Below are positions 54,991 through 64,000 of a stretch of 64,000 nucleotides of DNA, piece by piece. The notes beneath the pieces were generated by a model. That model was not told where the DNA came from. It saw only the letters and a program-made list of their open reading frames with translations, and ran no database searches. Positions within the stretch are counted from its first letter, which is position 1, and every line of letters begins with the position of its first letter. The translations under genes and the position numbers were made by a program. Source of the stretch: Parafenestella ontariensis (lineage: Eukaryota; Ascomycota; Dothideomycetes; Pleosporales; Cucurbitariaceae); contig JAKGDA010000039.1 of NCBI GenBank assembly GCA_021596325.1, positions 62,001 to 126,000 on the forward strand. Reading direction: 5' to 3'.

Positions 54991-57900
54991 ATGCCGCCGA
55001 ATCTCCAGTTCAGCGACATCTGGCTGCCATGCCTCATCCTCCTCGTCTTCTGGGCTCGTCCCACGGCGGCTTTCGGTGCTGGTAACATCGCGAGCTTGAG
55101 CGCCATTGAGGGAAAGAACTGGCGTCATGGAGACATCGAGGACACGCTGCTTACCCTGCTCATTAGCGGCCAGACTGGGAAGAAATTCAGCAAGATGGAC
55201 GTGAAGCGTGTTTACTTTGGCAACTGGCTTCGCGACTACTCGCAGGCCGTTGATGTCGGCACCGTCAAGATGGTGTCTGCTGAGGCTATTCGCATCCTGC
55301 TCTGGGTCCTCGGCTTCATGAGCTTTGGCTACGGAACGAAGGAGTTCGAAGTCACCCGTGACCGACTCGGCTGCTACAGGCCAGAGGAGCACATCGACAA
55401 CCCCAAGGTCAGTCTATGCCTCTTCTTTGCCCGTGTCTATGCTAGAATTTGCAGGATTACGCCGATAACCTCGATGCCCGCGACTACGACCGCCGCCTGC
55501 GAGGCCCCGTCGACGAGAGACGCGAGCTGGCCGTTGACGAGCGGACCGGCTTGAAGAACTACATTGCCTCGGAAGACCTGGGCATCACAACCTCTGCTGG
55601 CATGGTCCGTGACCTGCTCAGACGTTCTATCGATCTTGGCCGCCGCTCGCGCGGAAGTGGTCCCGACTTCTACGAAGCTCTTCGCCTCCTCGGTACCGCC
55701 ACACATTGCTTGGAGGACTACTCTGCACACTCCAACTACACTGAGCTGGTCTTGATCGAGTTGGGAGAGCGCGACATCTTCCCACACGTTGGCCGCAATG
55801 CTCGATTTCAGGTTCAGGCTGCGCGCAAGGAGGTATACCCCATCGTCACTGGAACCTTTGGCGGTGTGGACTTCCTGCACTCCGTATGTGGTGAGATCAC
55901 GGACAAAGCCACGCAGTCTGAGCTACAAGAGCTCGAGGGCGCCATCTCCAATGCCGACAGGACCAAGAACAAGAGCAAGATCAAGGACCTTCTCAACCAG
56001 CTACCCGATGGCATCTTCGGTGGCAAAGACGAGGCCGGCAAAGCAGACGAGCTCGAGGAGAACGCCAATGCTGCCGCCATGGGCAACCTGCAAGTGACTC
56101 CCAAGGAGCCTGAGGCCTTTACTGAACAGATTGGAGAACTGGTCAAGCAGATCTACCCCATCATGGAGTTCCACGATGAGATCATGCAGTCCATCTCAGA
56201 GTTCATCGAGAAGATCCCCATCCTTCCAGAGTTGATGGAGGAGATCCAGAATCAAGTCACCATCTTTGTTTTCAGCCTGCTTGCGCCCTACGTTTTGCCT
56301 ATCCTCACACAGGTCAAGACGGAGCTCGAGGAGGGCTCAAGTGAAGTCATCGCAAGCTCTCGTGATAAGCAGCACATCGTCTTCAACGATGATGACTCCA
56401 CCGATCCGACTCACAGTATGCTGTCCAAGGACCACTTCTCCAACATTCTGAACGAGCCCGCTGGCCGAGTAGCTTCTGCTGTTCTTAGCTGGGCTGTTCC
56501 ACAGGTCGTGCAGTGTTGGGATGGTCAAGCAGACCCTGAACAAACGATTGATCGTATCATCAACGCTGTTTTCCACCATCCTGCTTGCGTTGGTGCAACC
56601 AGGGACCGACAGGTTCAACAGGGCCGTCAGATCATGTTCGATACTGTGCGCCAGTGGTGGGAACGTCAGCCCGACCAAGATGACCTGCGCCGCAAGCTGA
56701 GCCGCCGAGGTGTGCAGAACGGTGAGAACCACAAACCCGGCGAGCACGACAAGGGCCACGGCTGTGGTAAGCCACTAGGCATGGCCAATAACTTTGCTGG
56801 CTCCTCGGGCGGAAATCAACAGATCCAACAAGCCACTAATCAAGCTGGTAAGCTTGTGGGTGAAGCTGTCGGTGGCGGTGCTCTAGGTGGGCTCGTTGGA
56901 GGTCTTGTTGGCGGCATTGGTGGCTCGCTGCTTGGGGATGCTTTTGGTGGAGACGAAAAGAAGACCCAGAAGCAAGAGAGCTATGGCCAAGATGGCTCCT
57001 ACACGCAGTCTTACACCGAGACTGGCCGTCATCAGCCCACCTCATACAATGATACCCAGCGTGTTGGTCAAGCCCAGTACCAAGAGACCCAGTTCCCAGG
57101 TGGTGGACGACGTGAAGAGTACAGTCGCCATGAGCAGGATGAACGAGGCGGCTCGTACAGCTACCAGCAGAAGGTCGAGACTTCGAGCTACAGCGGTTCT
57201 GGCGGATATGAGCGCCGCGAGGAGCGCCGCATTCAGCATGGAGACGAGTGGCGATCCGAGGAAAAGCGTGAGGGTTTTGACCGCTCCGGGGAATACTACT
57301 CCGAAGAAAAAGAGTAGGCGCTTACCCTTTTCGACTATGTTCGTTTGCTGATACTGTCTAGGCGACGTGGTAAGTCCAAGAAGCATTCCGATGACGATGA
57401 CTCCGACGACGACGACGAAGACTCGTACGAGAAGCGGCAGAAGAAGGAACGCAAGAAGCGCGAAAAGGAGGAAAAGAAGCGCAACAAATACAAGAAGCAC
57501 GGTAGTGACGACGACTCGGATGACGATGCTGACAAGCGTCGTTCAGGTTCCGGCGAACACAGACGCCGTTCGCACTCTCGTGAACAAGAGCATCGCCGCA
57601 AGAAGAGCAAGAGCCCGTCTCCGAACCGGCAGTCAGGAGGTTACTCGCACGCACCTGGAGGTTACGGCGAGGAGCAAAGGTACGGTGGAAGGGAGGAGAG
57701 GGAGGGTTATGAGAGGAGGCAGGAACAGCCGAGCTATGGAAGGAGGGAGGAAGAACATGCGTATGGAAGACAAGAACAGCCTAGGTATGAACGCCAGGAG
57801 TACGGCGGTGAAACGGGGGGCTACGGTCGTCAGCAGTATGGTGCTGACTCTTATAGCACCGGCGGATACGGACGTCAGGAGGAGTCTGGATATGGCCGCC

Positions 57901-58253
57901 GTCAGGAAGAGAGCGAAGGATATGGACGCCAGGAGTACGTTGCCGAATCTACAGGCTATGGCCGTCATCATGAGCCTCCTCAGCGGTACGCTGCTGACTC
58001 TTATAGCACTGCCAGATCTGCGTATGGTCGACAAGAGGGCTTGGAGTACGGAGGTGAGCGTCCTGAACAGTCCTACGGCGCTGAAGGTGTCCCGGGAGGA
58101 TTCGGTGAAGAGACTCAGGGATATGGGGGTCGTGGTGAAGAACACCATGGACACGGCCGTCGTCGTGATGATGAGGATGAGTACGGTCAGAGGAGGCAGC
58201 AGGAGTATGGCTCCGGTGGATATGGAGAGCAGGGGTATGGTAGCAGGTATTAA
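54991..58253 (+). CDS. het-C: Het-C-like heterokaryon incompatibility protein
   Basis: Homologue of the glycine-rich Het-C protein (Het-C/NIMA-interacting family), whose alleles control vegetative incompatibility in Neurospora. Exons 54991-55407, 55455-57313 and 57362-58253 give 1055 residues. A signal peptide (LPCLILLVFWARPTAAFGAG) leads into the Het-C core: NWRHGDIEDTLLTLLISGQT, FGNWLRDYSQAVDVGT, and THCLEDYSAHSNYTELVLIE. Glycine-rich GGALGGLVGGLVGGIGGSLL follows around residues 620-650. The C-terminal ~300 residues are charged (Lys/Asp/Glu-rich) then dominated by GYGRQEE-type Gly/Tyr repeats. The second intron starts GAG|TAG-wise: the frame would stop at 57315 if it were retained, giving a ~759-residue form. 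The exon-3 join (GA+G) restores the frame exactly. Allele specificity cannot be judged from one sequence. Confidence 0.9.
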
Positions 58254-58927
58254 GGCAGGGCTTGATTGTGCCTGGAGCACCTTGATGACCTTGCCTCCAT
58301 GTCTGATGCAGGCATAGGCACGGGCTGATGATGAATGATGACTATCATCTTTCCATATTATACCTAGAAAAAAGCGATTGACTCCCTCTTAATTGAATGC
58401 TATTGGTGCAGTGAGAAGATCATCTCCTCGTCCCTAGAAACTACGTTTCAAGTTATAATCTACGACAACGGCCAGATTTATCTGTACAACTACCTATCAA
58501 ATCTATCAATTAGGTATAGTAGTGGTTTGGCGTGCTTATGTCATGTTTATGGAAGTTTTCAGTTAATGACTATGTCAATAGGAGATGATTGCGTAAGTAA
58601 CGAGTTTTGCATCGTTCATCTATAGTCGACTGGCAAGGCCGCGACACCCGCGTACTACCATGTTACACTCGACATTTCATGCTCTTACAGACATTAAATA
58701 TCTCCTGATGAGTGACGAGATTGAATTATGGTAAGCCGCTGCTCCTAGCTAGGAAGGTGCTCTTCACGCAGCGGGGCCCGCCATACCAAAAGCGGGGTAG
58801 TCGCACATGAATCTGACTCCCCACCTGGGCAAACTCGTGACTCCACTGGTGCCTACTGCACTGAAGCTTGATAAAAGCTTGATGTCTCTTCGTGAACTCA
58901 CAAATACTTAAGTCTACGATTTCCATC
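58254..58927. other. Spacer between Het-C and proline iminopeptidase genes
   Basis: AT-rich near 58300-58620, then the presumed promoter of the peptidase gene. No coding sequence, RNA gene or repeat recognised. Confidence 0.5.
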
Positions 58928-60070
58928 ATGGCTCAAGCACCTCAAGTCTCCGGCCACCAACACGACGATGCTTGGGATAGCGATTGGCTCAGAGTCGATG
59001 ACATTCATGAGCTGTACTATCAGCAGTATGGAAAGAAAGATGGCAAGGCTGGTAGGCGATATTGACTTCCTACCTTTGCTAAATCCAAACTCACACTCCA
59101 CATAGTGATTTTCCTCCACGGCGGGCCAGGCGGGCATTGTTCCAAAAAGAATACCATCTACTTCAACAAAGATGAGTATCGCGTAATTCTGCTTGATCAA
59201 CGTGGATGCGGCCAGTCGCGCCCCAACGCGAACACCACCAACAACACGACCTGGCACCTAGTCTCCGACATCGAGGCTCTCCGCAAGCATCTGGAGATCA
59301 AGAAGTGGCACATGGTCTTCGGCGGCTCGTGGGGCTCAACGCTCTCGCTCGCCTATGCGCAGACGCACCCGGAGAGCGTAGGAAGTCTAGTCCTACGCGG
59401 CATTTTCACCGTGCGAGACCTCGAGTTGAACTGGACGATGCTTCCCGGCGGTGCATCAATCCTGTTCCCCGACGCATTCGATGAGTTTGTCGAGTTTCTG
59501 CCGGAGGAAGAGCGTACTGACCACGTCAATTCCTACCATAAGCGTCTCATGTCGGATGATACGAGTATCAGCCACCCAGCAGCAACGGCCTGGAACAAGT
59601 GGGAGATTTCTATTAGCACTTTGTACCCTAATATTGAGGGGATGAAGAGCTTGGAAGATCCGTCGTTTTTGCTGGCCCATGCGAGGATGGAATCCCATTA
59701 CTTCCAGAACAAGGCGTGGATGGAGGATGGGCAGCTGTTGAAAAAGGAGAATATTGACAAGATTAGGCATATACCCAGTGAGTTGAAACGTGCGAAGAGT
59801 TATAGCTAGGATGTATAGACTGACGATGATATAGCAACAATTGTGCAGGGCAGGTACGACGTTGTTTGCCCGCCTGTCACGGCCTGGGCGCTGCATAAGG
59901 CGTTCCCGGAGTCGAAATTACACTGGATATCTGATGCGGGTCATAGTGCTTTGGTGAGTTGACATAGGTTAACGCCCTAGTACGAAATAGGTGCTAACAG
60001 CAAGCAGGAACCGGGAACACTGAAGAAGTTGATGGAGACTTGCGAGGAGTACGCAACCTTGTCAGTGTAA
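58928..60070 (+). CDS. Proline iminopeptidase (S33 alpha/beta hydrolase)
   Basis: Releases N-terminal proline from peptides; cytosolic. Four exons (58928-59051, 59106-59777, 59835-59953, 60008-60070) give 325 residues, normal for the family. Motifs: the oxyanion-loop VIFLHGGPGGHCSKKNTIYF, LLDQRGCGQSRP, and the nucleophile elbow FGGSWGSTLSLAYA containing the catalytic Ser. The catalytic Asp is in IVQGRYDVVCPP and the His in SDAGHSALEPG, both supplied by exon 3 and the start of exon 4, so these small exons are required. The cap region LEDPSFLLAHARMESHYFQN is also typical. The gene converges on the FAD-linked oxidase with only 113 bp between stop codons. Confidence 0.92.
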
Positions 60071-60183
60071 GGTGTACGCAAATGGCACGCTTAGAATCAG
60101 GTCGCTTTCTTATATGGATCTAATCAATTCCATTACTCAAATATACATTACATCACTTCTTGACACCGACCTGAGTTTTCCTC

Positions 60184-61928
60184 CTAGTACTTGAACCCAC
60201 CCGCCCTCTTACTAAACAAGCCCTGCGGATCCACACTCTTCTGCAGCGCTTTGAACTCCTCATAACCTCGATAACTCCTCGTCACCTCCTGATCACCCGC
60301 AGCATCGTTCATGAACAACGGCAAATAAACACTTCGACTCATACTCGCCTCATCCAGCCAGCGTGGAAGCTGAACATCCAACCAATCCGTCAACTGCTTA
60401 CTCAAACTGTACGCGAGTGCATCGTCGCTCGCCAACGCCCATGAGCCTTGGATCTCGAGGATTATGCGGTCGGGGTCGGACGCAGTGAGGCCCATGGCGT
60501 TGCCACCCTTGGACTCGGAGATGCGGCCGATGACTTTGGGGAGCGGCTGGAAGTCGACGCTGAATTGACTGGTGGGGCGCAGGATGGTGAGGAAGGGGGC
60601 TGTGATTTGGGCGAGTTTGTCGCGGATTTCGGCGTACATTTGGGGGCGGGTGGGGATATAAGGGATTGTGTAGGTCTTTGTTTGTTAGTAAGGGATATAT
60701 CTATATTCGTGTGAGGAAAGATGGTGAGGGACTTACTCGGAAGGATACTCTGGCGTTCAACAGACTGACTAGCGCACCATTTGATCTCAACTAGCTTGAG
60801 TTCAGTCTTGAAGCACATATAATTGGGAGCCACTGATGAAGCTTACCAGCTGAGAGTATTTCTGTGTCGTGGGTAGACAAGAGAGACTTAGAATCTTGAA
60901 GAAGTCCGCAAAGGGGCCGGAAGTAGGTCGGACAGGGCCATCGTAGAAGTAGTAGACGAGGGCCGTCTTGCTACCATTGACGGCAATCAAGTCCGAGAAG
61001 ATGATAGCAGCTTTGGGGTCTTGAGCTCCATTAGCTACAAAGTTATGCAGCGCCGCATACAGCTTGTTGTCCTGGCTTGCATCGTAGAAACAGGAGCCGC
61101 CCCAGACATCAGCAATAGGGTGAACTTTGACGGTGTATTTCGTTACAATGCCGAATTGACTGCCACTGCCACGCATTGCTTGGGCGAGGTTGGGATGTGC
61201 TGCGGCATCGACATTAACGATTGACCCATTGGCCATGACTGTCTCCCATCCGATGATATTCTGCACTTGGTCAGTTTTATATCCTACTTTTGAGAAGCAC
61301 GCAACTGACATCTGCAGCGAGACCTTCCTGTGCACTAAGGAATGAGAGACCACCCCCTAGAAGCAATCCGCCAACACCCACGATACCTATAATGGAAGGT
61401 CAGTTTCTATCAGTGGTCCTAAAGAAGTTCGGACTACCAACCTAATCGTCCACCAGCAATAGCCACTCCACTTGGTTCTAGTTCTGCAATAACATCATTC
61501 CATTCTCCTCCTGGCTTCACATACGCTACATTTTGGTCCGCATCGTATGTTGCTCCAGCCAAGTCCGTCATCACGATAAGCACACCATCTTGTGCAGTAG
61601 CATGGCCAACATTAGGGTCATGCCCACCGCTTCTTGTCGCAAAATGTACGGTTGGATACTTGTTCAAGATCTTGACAACGACGGCGACATCCTCGGCAGA
61701 GACTGGTTGGACGATGCATGCTGGGTCGACTTCGCGGAGAGTGGTGGACCAGTATTGCTGCGTCTCATATTCGTACTCGACTGTGAGCAGACCAGGTGTG
61801 AGGACTTTGCCAGGCAGGGCGTTTTTGATCTCGGTGCATGCTTGCGTTGTCGCTTGCGTGGGAGCAGCGGTTGATGATTGGGCTCCCAGCAGTAGAGCTG
61901 CAAGTACCGGATAGACGAAGCTCTGCAT
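60184..61928 (-). CDS. Secreted FAD-linked oxidase (PCMH/berberine-bridge-like)
   Basis: Five exons (61928-61442, 61386-61310, 61260-60847, 60790-60737, 60675-60184) give 507 residues. A signal peptide (MQSFVYPVLAALLLGAQSST) precedes the PCMH-type FAD domain. FATRSGGHDPNVGH holds the His usually bonded to the flavin 8-alpha carbon; GGLLLGGGLSFLSAQEGLAA and GSGSQFGIVTKYTVKVHP are further FAD-contact segments. The C-terminus (SVDPQGLFSKRAGGFKY) resembles the BBE-type end. Such enzymes oxidise sugars, alkaloids or secondary-metabolite intermediates with O2; the substrate is not evident and no cluster genes adjoin it. Exon 4 is only 54 bases and was placed because its frame gives NGALVSLLNARVSFR. 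All donors are GTAAGT, GTCAGT or GTTGGT. Confidence 0.88.
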
Positions 61929-62741
61929 AGTGAATGAACGAATGGAGCAATAACACACCGGAGATCAAAAACAGCGGGGAGATCCTGTGAGAGCCTGCAG
62001 GAGGAATTCATGATGGGCACGCCACATTTTAATAGTTGGACTCCTGTGGGCTGCCGACGTACCTGAATCGTATGCATACGGACATCCCTGTGTCTTCAGT
62101 CGCGCAAGATGTCCATTTTCAGCAAAGCGATGGGGATGGCATATGACCAAGACCTATTCCTGTGAGATCAACTCAGGGATTCGATTCTCTTCTTCCAATG
62201 GAAAAGGGTTGGTAAAAACCTGCTGGTTAGCGAGTCTTCGAAGCTTGCGCCGGTTTACGGATCCGGGCTTCGAGCAATTATCACTAGGCCATGTGGTCCC
62301 GGTACATGGATTTAGCCTGGCCCGGCAGAACAACGTGCATGTCTATACGGGAGGGGATCAGGGGATCACTCTTTTTTTGGCTTGTAGCGAACAATGTGTA
62401 CCGGTAGTAGGTTTAATCGCTAAAATCAATGGTGAGGCTGATGTGAGACTGTTTACCGTAGAGGCGGGCTTTCAGGTACTGTTGTACTGAGCGAGTCGTG
62501 TGCAGGCCTTGGGATTTTAAGGCTGCAGATCAGCATCTCTCCCCTGATGTGGATGGGGAATACGCGAGTAAGGTAGTTAGGGTGGTCTATAAAGGTTAGC
62601 ACGAACATGTCGAAGACAGGTTGACGTGCATGGCCCGAGCGCAGGGCCGTTGCACCTTCCGTCGGAACCCTGAGTAAACAAACATTGGTTGAAAGCCCCC
62701 AACACGGTCATTGCCAGCAACACCGACGCGCCACGACCACC
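61929..62741. other. Divergent upstream region
   Basis: Lies between the start codons of the FAD-linked oxidase (-) and the ADIP-type gene (+), so it should contain both promoters. The only open frame of note (62143-62490, +) has no family resemblance. No repeat recognised. Confidence 0.5.
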
Positions 62742-64000
62742 ATGGAGTCGTATAATCTCAAGACAGCTTCGACATATATCAACAATCTACTGCTCGCTCG
62801 TGGTCTGCTACGCGATGGCAAGCCAATCGAGTTTGCGCATCCCTCGCGCGGAGGGGGTGGAAAGGAAGTCACAATGGCGCAAATAATCAATCTGGTGCAC
62901 GATTTGATTTTGAAGCGAGATGTATGTTCCCAATGCTACAGAACTTTGTACTGGAAGATACTGATCACGCCGCAGCGCGACCAAGAGTACCGCGAGTCTA
63001 TCGCCGACACACTGCGCACACTCCGCTCAGAATCGTCGCGCCAAACCATCACCCTCGAAAAGCTTCAGACCCGCAATCAAGACCTTGAGCGTCAACTCTC
63101 CCTCGCTCAAGCGCAAGAACACTCTGCGCGCAAGGCTCTCCACACTGCCGAGTCATCGGCGCGAAAGTTGCGCGTGGAGATGCAGCGACTCAAAACAACC
63201 GTTGAACAAGTACGAACAAGCTGCACAAACGATGTGCGAAAGCGCGACAGAGAGATACAAAGGCTGAAGAGCCACTTGACGAGCCAGCAGCGGGGCAACA
63301 AGACAGGATTAGTGGGCGCGAGCATCACCATCAACCCTGGTAGTATAGGATTGGGAGGATCGACTAACGGCATCCGAGACGATGCACCAGACCCCAGTGA
63401 TCCGGAGTATAGCTTGAAGCAGGAGACGACCGAGTTCCTGACACAGCTGAGCCAGAGTTTGAGCGACGAGAACGATAATCTGATCGCCCTTGTACGGAGC
63501 ACACTCATGACATTACGAGACCTGCAAGGCATGCCGGAGCACAGCAGACACGAAGATGGAGACGGCCTGTCAGTGATCGGTGAAGAAGACGAGAGTGCGC
63601 GGCAGGGCATGTTGCAGTCACTCCCTACCAATTACGAAACATTGGCCGATGACATGGACACTGTCCTGGACAACCTGAAGAACCTGCTCACGAACCCAAA
63701 TTTTGTGGCCGTGGACGAAGTGGAACTGCGTGAGGAGGAGATACACAGACTACGAGCAGGCTGGGAGAAGATGGAGGCCCGCTTGCGCGAGGCGTTCATA
63801 CTGATGGACTCCTGGCGGAAGCGCATGACAAATGGCGACACGATCAATTTGGAGGAGCTTAAGATGGGACTAGGTCTTGGCGTTGGCCTGGAGACGGTCA
63901 ATAGGGAAGATATCTCAATGGTGGAAGAAGAGGAGGAAGTTGAAGAGGACGTCAGCTCTGTGTTTGACGATGAGCTCGACGATGCGGACGAGCAGCAAGA
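62742..64000 (+). CDS. ADIP/Msd1-type coiled-coil protein, 5' part only
   Basis: Afadin- and alpha-actinin-binding (ADIP, SSX2IP)-domain protein; the fission yeast member Msd1 anchors microtubule minus ends at the spindle pole. Exons 62742-62921 and 62976 onward run to the window edge without a stop, giving about 400 residues so far. The family's N-terminal block is clear: YNLKTASTYINNLLLARGLL, IINLVHDLILKRDRDQEYRE, then a long coiled coil (residues ~60-165, with heptad-like Leu/Arg/Glu pattern). A second helical part contains TTEFLTQLSQSLSDENDNLI and VELREEEIHRLRAGWEKMEA, also family-typical. An acidic tail begins near the edge. The intron (54 bases) has a GTATGT donor and CAG acceptor. The C-terminus is missing because the window ends. 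Confidence 0.85.
   Translation, partial: MESYNLKTASTYINNLLLARGLLRDGKPIEFAHPSRGGGGKEVTMAQIINLVHDLILKRDVCSQCYRTLYWKILITPQRDQEYRESIADTLRTLRSESSRQTITLEKLQTRNQDLERQLSLAQAQEHSARKALHTAESSARKLRVEMQRLKTTVEQVRTSCTNDVRKRDREIQRLKSHLTSQQRGNKTGLVGASITINPGSIGLGGSTNGIRDDAPDPSDPEYSLKQETTEFLTQLSQSLSDENDNLIALVRSTLMTLRDLQGMPEHSRHEDGDGLSVIGEEDESARQGMLQSLPTNYETLADDMDTVLDNLKNLLTNPNFVAVDEVELREEEIHRLRAGWEKMEARLREAFILMDSWRKRMTNGDTINLEELKMGLGLGVGLETVNREDISMVEEEEEVEEDVSSVFDDELDDADEQQ

Noticed and set aside
57345..58253. Gly/Tyr-rich frame considered as a separate gene
   Set aside because: A short intron joins it in frame to Het-C, and Het-C homologues have such a tail; no independent start is convincing.

Overview
The window looks like nuclear DNA of a filamentous ascomycete, most likely a dothideomycete (Pleosporales-like). 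The reasons are: short 45-60 bp spliceosomal introns with GTAAGT/GTACGT-type donors and CTAAC/CTGAC branch points; fungus-specific families (Zn2Cys6 regulator, HET domain, Het-C, the ERMES subunit Mdm12); monocistronic genes on both strands; and an AT-rich tract with a repeat-induced point mutation (RIP)-like dinucleotide bias. Species cannot be named from the sequence alone. I reconstructed 21 genes with exon boundaries (one running off the right edge) and one pseudogene.

Left part (1-15 kb): the nucleoporin gene nup85 (+) converges on a secreted tyrosinase (-). A 3.3 kb gene-free stretch and a BTB/POZ gene (+) follow. From about 11.3 to 13.4 kb there is a RIP-like purine-rich AT tract, a GC-rich island and a pyrimidine-rich stretch, probably remains of mobile DNA. 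A broken amidohydrolase fragment lies at 14.6-15.1 kb.

Middle (15-44 kb), gene-dense: Zn2Cys6 transcription factor, NmrA/isoflavone-reductase-like protein, PEBP protein (all -), a divergent QDR-type MFS transporter (+), a CSN12-like PCI protein (-), and ribosomal protein eL20 (+) sharing a short divergent promoter with CSN12. Then comes a run of six minus-strand genes: enoyl-CoA hydratase-like protein with a possible peroxisomal signal, meiotic recombinase Dmc1, a seven-knuckle CCHC protein (Gis2/Byr3-like), UDP-GlcNAc pyrophosphorylase, a 1341-residue protein joining homeodomain-like, C2H2, kinase and HET regions, and a large-subunit catalase.

Right part (44-64 kb), sparser: a 4.8 kb gene-poor stretch, a 48-residue Cys-rich protein gene, mdm12, a 2.7 kb gene-poor stretch, a Het-C homologue, a proline iminopeptidase that converges tightly on a secreted FAD-linked oxidase, and the 5' part of an ADIP/Msd1-type coiled-coil gene cut by the window end.

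Most genes are unrelated housekeeping neighbours, not a pathway cluster. The main points of interest are the DNA-binding-like/kinase/HET fusion (35999-40311), a catalase intron that appears to be a tandem copy of the exon beside it (43261-43365), the RIP-like tract, the small Cys-rich gene, and the stop codon placed exactly at the Het-C intron border. Two allorecognition-type genes (HET-domain and Het-C) lie about 15 kb apart. All exon joins are inferred from splice motifs, reading frame and family resemblance; no transcript data were available.
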